This document shows, piece by piece, positions 22,561-33,400 of a DNA stretch of 64,000 nt (within the stretch, counting starts at the first letter, position 1; each line of letters opens with the position of its first letter). The stretch comes from Liriodendron chinense (taxonomy: Eukaryota > Streptophyta > Magnoliopsida > Magnoliales > Magnoliaceae). Position numbers and translations under genes: made by a program. The DNA is taken from contig ML058392.1 in NCBI GenBank assembly GCA_003013855.2, forward strand, positions 2,521,529 through 2,585,528. Direction: 5' to 3'. The notes beneath the pieces are model-generated. The model was given only the letters and a program-made list of their open reading frames with translations. It had not been told where the DNA came from and did not search any database.

Positions 22561-23298
22561 TGTAAGACCCGTACCCTGAATTGCCCTCCGTACGTTTAGT
22601 TTCTGGTACCGGTACGTCCCGGACGGACCAGATTAGAGAGCCTTGATCGCGACCCTGATTTAGTACCGCAACGACCCAAGACTTGTACCCTTGCGACCGC
22701 GCGGGCGCGACGATTCCAACGCCGCGCGGCACGCCCCATTGCGATACCCGGTGTGTAAGATGCTTACGTTCGTGCAATTCGAGGTGGGCCACGCAACGGG
22801 CGTGTGGCGTGGGCCCCACTTGCACAATTCCCAACAACATGTCAAATCTATCACTATCACCCTCACCCATACCCCCATCATTATCTAGCCATCATCACCA
22901 TACCCACCCCATCCTCTCTCACCAAAAGTCAACTCTAACCCATTCCCCCATGTCCTCTCTCATCATCATCATCATCATCATGACATCATGCACCCCCCCT
23001 CTTCCCATACAAGAGCCATACGTGGGGGGGTGGCTTCTCAATTGCAAGATTAGAGAGAGAGAGAGAGAGAGAGAAGAGAAAGAAGAGAGAGAAGTAGAGA
23101 GATTTGAGAGATTGAGTGAGTTTAGAGAAGATTTAGAGGGAGATCAAGAGAGAAAGAGAGAGATTGAAGGTGAAGATCAAGCTTGGAGGACCCCGATCAT
23201 CATCCGGACCGTCCGATCGGCAATCCAACCGTCCAACCATCATTGTGAGTGCATACCTTTCCCCCCTTTTTCTCGTTTACTTTTCGTTTCCTTTCTTT

Positions 23299-25940
23299 GG
23301 TCCCACCTTGTGATGGGCAATGAGATGGATGGGCTGGATCGTCCATGAATGGGTCCCACCCTTTGATGGTGTGGATCCCACTTTGGGACCCATTTTGTGT
23401 CATAATTAGTGTGGCCAACGGTCCACCATGATGTATGTAGTTCACCCACGCTGTCCACCCTGTGGACCCACCATGCGATGGTCCAGCTGATGGATGGAGC
23501 GGATCTACACATGTGGCCCCACTTGAATTTATTAAAAAAAAAAAAAAAAGAAAAAAAAAAAGGTGAAGGAGAAGGGGCTACTGGACAGTCAGCGTCCAGA
23601 GGACGCTGCTGCCCAGCAGCGCCCGGGCTGAAAGCCCTTTGGGCACGACCGTGGGTTCCCACTTGTGGGACCCACCTTGATACATGTATGTGATCCACGC
23701 CGTCCATTTGTTTCTCCAGCCCATTTTAGGGCTGGACACCAAAAATGAAGTAGATCCAGATCTCAGGTGGACCACACCATAGAAAACAGTGGAGAGCACC
23801 ATGTCTACTATTGAAACTACCATGGCCCACCGTGATGTTTGTAGAAGGAATCACCTGCCCAATATTGGGCTTATTAGGTCCCCAGCGAGCTGGGAAACCT
23901 GATAGACGGATTGGATCTTCCCTAAGTGGGCCCCACCTGAAATAAGCTTAAAAAAGAAAAAAAAAAAAAAAAGAGGAAGAAGAGAACGTCCAGCGCTGGA
24001 CGTTCACAGCGTCTGGGACGCTGGAACCGTCCAGCGTCAGGACGGCTGGAATGGTCCCCACTCGTGGGACCCACCTTGATGGTTTTATTATATCCACACC
24101 GTCTATCTGTTTTCCCATATCATTTTAGGGCCAAGGCCCAAATCTGAAGTCGATCTGAATCTTAAGTGGGCCGCACCGCAAGAAACAGTGGAGGCAAGGA
24201 TGCCCACTGTCAAAACTTCTTGGGCCCACCGTGTCATTTGTAGATTGTTCCACCTGCCCAATATTGGGCTCATTAGGTCCCTAAGGAGATGAAGAACCTG
24301 ATAGACAGAGCGGATCATCCTCTTGTGGGCCCCACTGGGGGAAAACTATAGAAAAACAAAAAAAAAAAAAAAAAGGGAAAAAGGAAAAGAAGATAAGGGA
24401 AGGCGCTGGGAGTACCAGCGTCCACGGACGCTGGGCTGCCCGGCCGCCCAATCTATGTCCCACCACGTGGGACCCACCATGATGTATTTGCTCTATCTGA
24501 GCCGTCTATCTGTTTTTCCATATCATTTTAGGGCTAAGGCCCAAATATGAAGCAGATTGCATTCTTAAGCGGACCGCACCACAGGAAACAGTGGAGAATA
24601 TGATGTCCACTGTCGAGATTGCCTCGGCCCACACTGGTGTTTATAGACCCCGTAACATACTCAATATTGGACTCATTGGACCCACCATGAGATGGCCCAG
24701 CTGATGAACGGAGTGGATCACCCTTATGTGGGCCCCACTCGACGATAACCATTGAAAAACAAAAAAAAAAAAAGAAAAAGAAAAAGATAAGAGAAGGAGC
24801 TCTGACGCTGGGCGTACCAGCGTCCTTGGACGCTGGCTCGTGCCAGATGGTGGCCCAGTTGTGGGTCCCACCATGATGCATGTGCTGTAATCCACACCGT
24901 TCATCCATCTGGGAAGATCATTTTAGGGCATGATCCCAAGAATGGGTCAGATCCAAGTCTCAAGGGGGTCTCACCAAAGGAAACAGCAGGGACAATGACC
25001 CTACCATTGAAACCTTCCAATGCCCACCATGATGTTTAATTGAAATCCAACCTGTTCATAAGTTCACACATGCGTGTGAAGAAGGGAAAGCAGCAATATC
25101 AGCTTGATCCAAGCTTCTGTGGGCCCCACTTGGTAGAAATAAAATATATAAATATATATATGCACATAATGAATAAATAACTAAATAAATATGGGGTCTG
25201 CCAAGCCAGTGGCACACTCGTGAGACCCACCTAGAATGTATGTGCCTTATCTATTCCGCCCATATGTTTTTCCAGCTCATTTTAGTAGCTGAGCCCAAAA
25301 TTTAAGCACATCCAAATGTCAAGTGGGCCATGCCACAGGAAACAGTGGGAATTATGATCTCCACCGTTGAAACCTTCCCAGGCTCTACAGTGATGTTTAT
25401 TTGTCATTTAACCTGTTCATAAGATCACATGGATATGGGTGAAGGGGGAAACAAAAATATTAGTTTGATTCAAAATGCTTGGGGCCCATTTGGGTGCGAC
25501 GCTCTATGGGTCCCACCACGATGTATCTGTTTTATGTATGCCGCCCATCTGTTTTTCTATATTATTTTAAGGCCATGGGCCCTCATATGAGGTAAATACA
25601 AACCTCAAGTGGACCACATTGTAGGGAAACCGTGGCCATTGATGCCCACCTTTGAAACCTTCCTTGGGGCCATTGTAATGTTTATTTTTCCATCTAACCA
25701 AAGGTGATGGGGCCCAGCTTTGGGTCCCACCTTGATGAATGTTGAGTATATCGTGCCATTCTTCTTGGCAGGGGTGTGGGCCCAGTTTTAGGTGGGCCAC
25801 ACGTAGAAAATAAGGGTGATTGAATGCCTACCATTAGAAACTTTACAGGACCCATCTGTTATGTTTAATTTGCCATCCTTCTTGTTCATAAGTCACCCAG
25901 CCATGGGTGGGGTTCCACACGTGTGGTGTGCGGGCCCCAC
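23299..25940. repeat. Modular repeat array in the 5' LTR
   Basis: Modules start with GTGGGACCCACC(T/A)TGATG at about 23299, 23665, 24064, 24467, 24861, 25220, 25506 and 25722. The spacing of about 366, 399, 403, 394, 359, 286 and 216 bp falls off to the right, as does similarity. A full module also has 'CCATTTTAGGGC', 'GGAAACAGTGG', 'CCCAATATTGGGCT' and 'GTGGGCCCCAC', then an A-rich run and a GC-rich hairpin. Confidence 0.85.
23985..24004. repeat. Perfect 20-bp palindrome in a module
   Basis: AACGTCCAGCGCTGGACGTT equals its own reverse complement. The other LTR has the same palindrome at 31343-31362. It belongs to the group of AGCGTCC/GGACGCT hairpins. Confidence 0.9.
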
Positions 25941-26369
25941 CATGGTGTTTGTTTGCCATCTCACTTGATTCGTGGGGAAAGCACAAATATCGGATTGATC
26001 CCAAACTGTTGTAGCCCATTGATGTATGTGGCTTCCCCACTCCTTTGTGCGGTTATACCCAACCACGGGTCCACCTTGTTATGCATGTGTTCTATCCACG
26101 TCAGCTATTGGCCTCCATGGTGCGATATGTATGTCGGCCATCCTTAAGGACCGCCTTAATTTTGTGCTTAATCCAAACCATCCAAATAAATGGACCCTAG
26201 CATGTTATGTACAGGATGGCCCTTGGGACCACCTTAGTGTGTGTGTTTGGATGACCGCATTGTCCATCCCGTAGATCCACCTTGATGATTAGTTGTGTAA
26301 ACCCTTATTGAAAGGTCATCCTTATAGTTTGCTTGATCCAAGTCACAGGGCTACCTTCTTAAACTCACC

Positions 26370-26490
26370 CTGTTGAACCGTCTTGTCAATTCACCTTGTT
26401 AACTCACCATGTTGACCCGCCTTGTCAACCTACCTTATTGACTCACCTTGTTGACTCACCATGTTGATTGATCTTGGTAACTCAGCTTGT
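26370..26490. repeat. TTGACTCACC short repeats in the Del-like 5' LTR
   Basis: About eight loose copies of CTTGTTGACTCACC or variants, period 13-17 bp. The repeat resembles the TGACTC array of the Tat/Ogre LTR, although the elements are unrelated. The other LTR has it at about 33725-33850. Confidence 0.65.
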
Positions 26491-28339
26491 ATACTCATAT
26501 GACTCACCCCTTCTACCCTTCTACCCAACTATTAAAGACTACCATATTGTGTATATCTCATCCACACCGTCCATTTACCTATAGGACGAGTATGGGGCTC
26601 ATCCTCGACGTTCGTACGTCATCTAGGCCATCCATTATATGGAGCCTATCTTGTAGTATGAGGTTAGACCTGTCGTCTCTTTTGGACCTCATCGTATTGA
26701 TCATCTGTCTCAGATTTCCCTACCATTTATGATTCTCTGTCATAACCTGTCTATCTTTCAATCCGTTCTATAATATTCCTTTTATGGACCATTATTGTGT
26801 TTATCCCAACTGTACTACAGGATTATGGGTCTCGGCATGATTTTGGGTATTCTACTCTTGCCGCTCAAGTAGGCTCTACCTTTGATGTGTCGGTAGTGTT
26901 TTCAATCAATTTCTTTCCATTTGGGTTATCTAAATATTGAAGGTTAATCCACACCGTTCAGTTGTTGGACCATCTGTGTTGTTGTATACCATCCATTTAG
27001 AGTCTTATCTCTTTATGTTTCTTTGTATTATAAGTGAATTATCTTTTATGCTATTTTTAGTATGTCTGTTGCCACACGTAGTGTTATTTGGAATACTCAT
27101 ATGTGATCTTTATACTATATGCTTCGACGATCACCATGCATGTGTAATGAGTATGCATCCCGAATCACCATTGTTAGTTGGGGACCACTAGGGCATAAAC
27201 GCATTCATAAAGCATTCGAGATGTAGTTGCGCAAACGTAATTCATGTGCTCTCTATCGCAAACCTCTCCAATAGGTATGGGACTATTCGAGGACAGGAAT
27301 CTATCATCCTGACTTACACTGTATGGTAGGAATAGCTTAGCATACCTTGTAGCCCTTGGTGCGAGATTCCCTGGCTAGCGACATCCCGCACTATGACTCG
27401 ATCATTCATATGTGTCCCCTCATCTTAATGATATCTCAAATAGGTTGGACTAGATTGATTTATAGCCATCGTGGTAGATGAACTACTTGTTGGCACTCAT
27501 ACTGTATACTTGACTCATGCATCATGAATGCTTGGCTCATCTGATTGTCTTGTATCAACCGGCCATATCGGTCGTGATTGTCGTGCAGTTCATTACCAGC
27601 TGACGGTGACATTGTGTTTGAGACCTTATAGTTTTATGGTGCTCTTTGGAGACTTGCACGGGCATGTCGTCCCACGTTTGTATGCATGGTTGCATTTCGC
27701 ACCGTCTGCTTGTGCCGCATATAGCATGGTTACTACGTTGCAACCACAGCTCCATCGTGGTTTGCAGAACACCGGAAATATGTGATCTTTAAACTGGATG
27801 CCAAAGATGTCCCTGGGTGAAAGTCCCTGATCCCGTTGGTACCAAGGTGGGTGCTCCATTCAAGGACCGGGTGGTTTAATCATACACCAGTATGCCGAAT
27901 ACCAAACGGCGGTGTTATCCACTGCACGTGGTCAGTTTGGAAGGAGGTCTGACCTAACCTGCCGGAAGAGTGTTGGCAAAGGGGGTTGAGTTTGACCAGC
28001 TGTGAGTAGGTCCGCTATTGCACCAGATAGGCTTTGGCATTCTACTGGTGAGTAGTGAGGTCTGTGAGACCCCGGTGATGTTCCGTTTCAGAGATGGTAT
28101 TGATATCAGTGATGTGACTGATGTTCTGTATGGTGTGGGACGGACCTGATGTGGGCGGGTGTGACGTGGGCGAGGCTGTAAGCCTGGGCGAGCTACCACA
28201 CTGGGCGAGCTACCAGTTCCGAGTCCTGCATTGCTTACGTGACTGCGTTATGACTGTTCGCATCTGGACCACTGTACTGAGATGTGGTGATTTGCATACA
28301 TGCATTGGATCATTGTATGTGACATTAGGCCCTATAGGC

Positions 28340-28475
28340 CATTGCATAGTAAGAGTATATAGCCTTGGTAGGCTAGTTACCTGTATTGCACGCTTGCATA
28401 GCCATGGTAGGCTAGTTATCTATATTGCATGCTTGCATAGCCGTGGTAGGCTAGTTATTCATATCACATGATCGT
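28340..28475. repeat. About 47-bp repeats with GGTAGGCTAGTTA
   Basis: Three clear copies of 'CATAGCC(A/G)TGGTAGGCTAGTTA.C...ATTGCA.GCTTG' occur, plus a weaker fourth. They are repeated in the other LTR at about 35705-35840. Confidence 0.75.
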
Positions 28476-28980
28476 GTAGCCTAATTGGGCTAAGTTTTGG
28501 TTTAGTCTTCTCATCATGCTTTACTGCTTACTCTGATATTTATCATTTTTCTCATACGCATTGTGCACGCACACACGCACTCACGAAGCTTCGTTTGAAG
28601 CTTATGCGCGTTTGTTACGCTGCAGGTTCTACCAGAGTATATCAGCAACGCTGAGTTGGAGTTTGTAGTGCAGTAGCAGGAGGTGCCGAAGTGTGCACAG
28701 TTTTTATATTTACGCATTGTATATTTACTTTCCAGTACTGTATATAAACAAAATGATTTAGTGGAATTATTGTGTTTGTCTTTGATGGTACTCATATTGT
28801 GATGCTCATGTTTTCAAAAAAAAAAATTTCAGACCCTAAAATCCTCCTTGTGGTATCCCAGGATCGGAACCTGACGTGTAGGGTTAGGATCCGAGATCGG
28901 GGTACTACGGAGGCTACCACCTCTGAATTCGGGTTACAGCGAATGGACGTCGAGAACCGAATTTGGGGCGTGACAGGAGT

Positions 28981-28992
28981 TGGTATCAGAGC
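28981..28992 (+). other. Primer binding site of the Del-like element
   Basis: TGGTATCAGAGC, complementary to the 3' end of initiator tRNA-Met, lies five bases after the 5' LTR. Confidence 0.95.
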
Positions 28993-29177
28993 ATGACTTG
29001 GGAGCTACCTGTGAACAACACAATGTTTCTACTTAGTGTTTTAGGATTAGATCACCCCTCACTTGTTGATGTTTGCGAACTTAGAATCACTAGAATTCCC
29101 AATGGTATAGTTCTTTAATCGTAATATGTTTGTAGTTTTCTGAGGCTAAGGGTTTCTTGTCCCTTCTTTTTTAAAAG

Positions 29178-29672
29178 ATGGACGCGACACCAGTAGCTGA
29201 AGTTGAGGCTGGTACGTCCCAGCCAGAGTTAGCACCTGTCACCCTAGTAAGCGCAGAGCAATTCCAAGGGATGCTCCGGTTGATGACCGCTTTGTTCGAG
29301 CAACAACAAGCACCCCTGAGTGACAGCAGGAAGAGGAAGTTCTCCCCTAGCAGTTCCCAGACGACACAGTTTTCAGAGAAGACCCCGTCGCGGATCTCAG
29401 GTCACTGTTTCGAGTGCGGTGAAGCTGGCCATCGAAGGAAGGAATGCCCTCAGCGACCAAGAGCACCTAAACAACAACCATGGCGCAGAGCACCGATTGC
29501 ACCAATCCCTCCGATCGTAGGTCCTCGAAGAACTAGGCGTCAAAGGAAGGTTCATCCACAGAAGCCGCCTACAACACCAGGAGCACCCGACCTCCAAAAG
29601 CCATTCAAGGGCACTTGTTTCAAGTGTGGCGAGATTGGACACCGAGTTAGGGACTGCCCATCCCGTCAGTAG
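29178..29672 (+). CDS. Small Gag-like protein with two CCHC zinc knuckles (164 aa)
   Basis: This is the only protein of the Del-like element. Residues 1-50 are acidic and glutamine-rich with a short amphipathic segment, EQFQGMLRLMTALFEQQQ. Residues 51-72 are basic and serine-rich. Knuckle 1 is C77-x2-C80-x4-H85-x4-C90 and knuckle 2 is C147-x2-C150-x4-H155-x4-C160. Between them is a proline-rich basic linker with RRTRRQRK at 117-124. Such knuckles bind the packaging signal of retroelement RNA. The Retrotrans_gag capsid core normally found before the knuckle is absent, so it cannot form a particle in the usual way. The start Met at 29178 is the first in frame after the primer site. The frame is intact, with no stop or shift. 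It probably derives from a longer Del-type gag by internal deletion and knuckle duplication. Confidence 0.8.
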   Translation: MDATPVAEVEAGTSQPELAPVTLVSAEQFQGMLRLMTALFEQQQAPLSDSRKRKFSPSSSQTTQFSEKTPSRISGHCFECGEAGHRRKECPQRPRAPKQQPWRRAPIAPIPPIVGPRRTRRQRKVHPQKPPTTPGAPDLQKPFKGTCFKCGEIGHRVRDCPSRQ

Positions 29673-29890
29673 CAGTACTAGAGCGTTGTTCCCTCGACCC
29701 CGACATTTTGCGGTAGACACCAGAGGAGATTGACACCATCAAGAGCTGTACGCATGCTACGTGGACTTAGCAATGTTGCAAACTTTCATTGATTTTTTTT
29801 TTTTTGTATGTTTTTTTGTTTTTATCTATATATCTGTGTGGTTTGCTTTGACTTCGTTTCGTTGTGAATTTCGAGGATGAAATTTTTATA

Positions 29891-29903
29891 AGGAGGGGAG
29901 AGT
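29891..29903 (+). other. Polypurine tract of the Del-like element
   Basis: AAGGAGGGGAGAG lies one base before the 3' LTR start at 29905. It would prime plus-strand DNA synthesis. Confidence 0.85.
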
Positions 29904-29904
29904 T

Positions 29905-30393
29905 GTAAGACCCGTACCCTGAATTGCCCTCCGTACGTTTAGTTTCTGGTACCGGTACGTCCCGGACGGACCAGATTAGAGAGCCTTGATCGCGACCCTG
30001 ATTTAGTACCGCAACGACCCAAGACTTGTACCCTTGCGACCGCGCGGGCGTGACGATTCCAACGCCGCGCGGCACGCCCCATTGCGATACCCGGTGTGTA
30101 AGATGCTTACGTTCGTGCAATTCGAGGTGGGCCACGCAACGGGCGTGTGGCGTGGGCCCCACTTGCACAATTCCCAACAACATGTCAAATCTATCACTAT
30201 CACCCTCACCCATACCCCCATCATTATCTAGCCATCATCACCATACCCACCCCATCCTCTCTCACCAAAAGTCAACTCTAACCCATTCCCCCATGTCCTC
30301 TCTCATCATCATCATCATCATCATGACATCATGCACCCCCCCTCTTCCCATACAAGAGCCATACGTGGGGGGGTGGCTTCTCAATTGCAAGAT

Positions 30394-30437
<44 letters not shown>

Positions 30438-33400
30438 AAAGAAGAGAGAGAAGTAGAGAGATTTGAGAGATTGAGTGAGTTTAGAGAAGATTTAGAGGGA
30501 GATCAAGAGAGAAAGAGAGAGATTGAAGGTGAAGATCAAGCTTGGAGGACCCCGATCATCATCCGGACCGTCCGATCGGCAATCCAACCGTCCAACCATC
30601 ATTGTGAGTGCATACCTTTCCCCCCTTTTTCTCGTTTACTTTTCGTTTCCTTTCTTTGGTCCCACCTTGTGATGGGCAATGAGATGGATGGGCTGGATCG
30701 TCCATGAATGGGTCCCACCCTTTGATGGTGTGGATCCCACTTTGGGACCCATTTTGTGTCATAATTAGTGTGGCCAACGGTCCACCATGATGTATGTAGT
30801 TCACCCACGCTGTCCACCCTGTGGACCCACCATGCGATGGTCCAGCTGATGGATGGAGCGGATCTACACATGTGGCCCCACTTGAATTTATTAAAAAAAA
30901 AAAAAAAAGAAAAAAAAAAGGTGAAGGAGAAGGGGCTACTGGACAGTCAGCGTCCAGAGGACGCTGCTGCCCAGCAGCGCCCGGGCTGAAAGCCCTTTGG
31001 GCACGACCGTGGGTTCCCACTTGTGGGACCCACCTTGATACATGTATGTGATCCACGCCGTCCATTTGTTTCTCCAGCCCATTTTAGGGCTGGACACCAA
31101 AAATGAAGTAGATCCAGATCTCAGGTGGACCACACCATAGAAAACAGTGGAGAGCACCATGTCTACTATTGAAACTACCATGGCCCACCGTGATGTTTGT
31201 AGAAGGAATCACCTGCCCAATATTGGGCTTATTAGGTCCCCAGCGAGCTGGGAAACCTGATAGACGGATTGGATCTTCCCTAAGTGGGCCCCACCTGAAA
31301 TAAGCTTAAAAAAGAAAAAAAAAAAAAAAAGAGGAAGAAGAGAACGTCCAGCGCTGGACGTTCACAGCGTCTGGGACGCTGGAACCGTCCAGCGTCAGGA
31401 CGGCTGGAATGGTCCCCACTCGTGGGACCCACCTTGATGGTTTTATTATATCCACACCGTCTATCTGTTTTCCCATATCATTTTAGGGCCAAGGCCCAAA
31501 TCTGAAGTCGATCTGAATCTTAAGTGGGCCGCACCGCAAGAAACAGTGGAGGCAAGGATGCCCACTGTCAAAACTTCTTGGGCCCACCGTGTCATTTGTA
31601 GATTGTTCCACCTGCCCAATATTGGGCTCATTAGGTCTCTAAGGAGATGAAGAACCTGATAGACAGAGCGGATCATCCTCTTGTGGGCCCCACTGGGGGA
31701 AAACTATAGAAAAACAAAAAAAAAAAAAAAAAAAGGGAAAAAGGAAAAGAAGATAAGGGAAGGCGCTGGGAAGTACCAGCGTCCACGGACGCTGGGCTGC
31801 CCGGCCGCCCAATCTATGTCCCACCACGTGGGACCCACCATGATGTATTTGCTCTATCTGAGCCGTCTATCTGTTTTTCCATATCATTTTAGGGCTAAGG
31901 CCCAAATATGAAGCAGATTGCATTCTTAAGCGGACCGCACCACAGGAAACAGTGGAGAATATGATGTCCACTGTCGAGATTGCCTCGGCCCACACTGGTG
32001 TTTATAGACCCCGTAACATACTCAATATTGGACTCATTGGACCCACCATGAGATGGCCCAGCTGATGAACGGAGTGGATCACCCTTATGTGGGCCCCACT
32101 CGACGATAACCATTGAAAAACAAAAAAAAAAAAAAAAAAAAGAAAAAGATAAGAGAAGGAGCTCTGACGCTGGGCGTACCAGCGTCCTTGGACGCTGGCT
32201 CGTGCCAGATGGTGGCCCAGTTGTGGGTCCCACCATGATGCATGTGCTGTAATCCACACCGTTCATCCATCTGGGAAGATCATTTTAGGGCATGATCCCA
32301 AGAATGGGTCAGATCCAAGTCTCAAGGGGGTCTCACCAAAGGAAACAGCAGGGACAATGACCCTACCATTGAAACCTTCCAATGCCCACCATGATGTTTA
32401 ATTGAAATCCAACCTGTTCATAAGTTCACACATGCGTGTGAAGAAGGGAAAGCAGCAGTATCAGCTTGATCCAAGCTTCTGTGGGCCCCACTTGGTAGAA
32501 ATAAAATATATAAATATATATATGCACATAATGAATAAATAACTAAATAAATATGGGGTCTGCCAAGCCAGTGGCACACTCGTGAGACCCACCTAGAATG
32601 TATGTGCCTTATCTATTCCGCCCATATGTTTTTCCAGCTCATTTTAGTAGCTGAGCCCAAAATTTAAGCACATCCAAATGTCAAGTGGGCCATGCCACAG
32701 GAAACAGTGGGAATTATGATCTCCACCGTTGAAACCTTCCCAGGCTCTACAGTGATGTTTATTTGTCATTTAACCTGTTCATAAGATCACATGGATATGG
32801 GTGAAGGGGGAAACAAAAATATTAGTTTGATTCAAAATGCTTGGGGCCCATTTGGGTGCGACGCTCTATGGGTCCCACCACGATGTATCTGTTTTATGTA
32901 TGCCGCCCATCTGTTTTTCTATATTATTTTAAGGCCATGGGCCCTCATATGAGGTAAATACAAACCTCAAGTGGACCACATTGTAGGGAAACCGTGGCCA
33001 TTGATGCCCACCTTTGAAACCTTCCTTGGGGCCATTGTAATGTTTATTTTTCCATCTAACCAAAGGTGATGGGGCCCAGCTTTGGGTCCCACCTTGATGA
33101 ATGTTGAGTATATCGTGCCATTCTTCTTGGCAGGGGTGTGGGCCCAGTTTTAGGTGGGCCACACGTAGAAAATAAGGGTGATTGAATGCCTACCATTAGA
33201 AACTTTACAGGACCCATCTGTTATGTTTAATTTGCCATCCTTCTTGTTCATAAGTCACCCAGCCATGGGTGGGGTTCCACACGTGTGGTGTGCGGGCCCC
33301 ACCATGGTGTTTGTTTGCCATCTCACTTGATTCGTGGGGAAAGCACAAATATCGGATTGATCCCAAACTGTTGTAGCCCATTGATGTATGTGGCTTCCCC

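Larger units (their letters stand above)
22561..28975 (+). repeat. 5' LTR (6,415 bp) of the Del-like element
   Basis: It runs from TGTAAGACCCGTACCC to GGGGCGTGACA and matches 29905-36339. Inside are a (TCATCA) run near 22963, a GA run at 23052-23072, about eight decaying 'GTGGGACCCACC' modules (23299 to about 25940), TTGACTCACC repeats (26370-26490), and 'GCATAGCC.TGGTAGGCTAGTTA' repeats (28340-28470). I find no captured gene in it. Confidence 0.93.

Noticed and set aside
22683..23348. A 221-aa plus-strand open frame at the start of the Del-like LTR, repeated in the other LTR
   Set aside because: It is rich in H, I, S and RE repeats from TCATCA and GA microsatellites. Its recurrence only reflects LTR duplication, and the GA length change breaks it in the second copy.
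28121..28471. A 116-aa frame found in both Del-like LTRs (also 35483-35833)
   Set aside because: It is built from the GGTAGGCTAGTTA repeats. Identity between LTRs is expected and is not evidence of coding.
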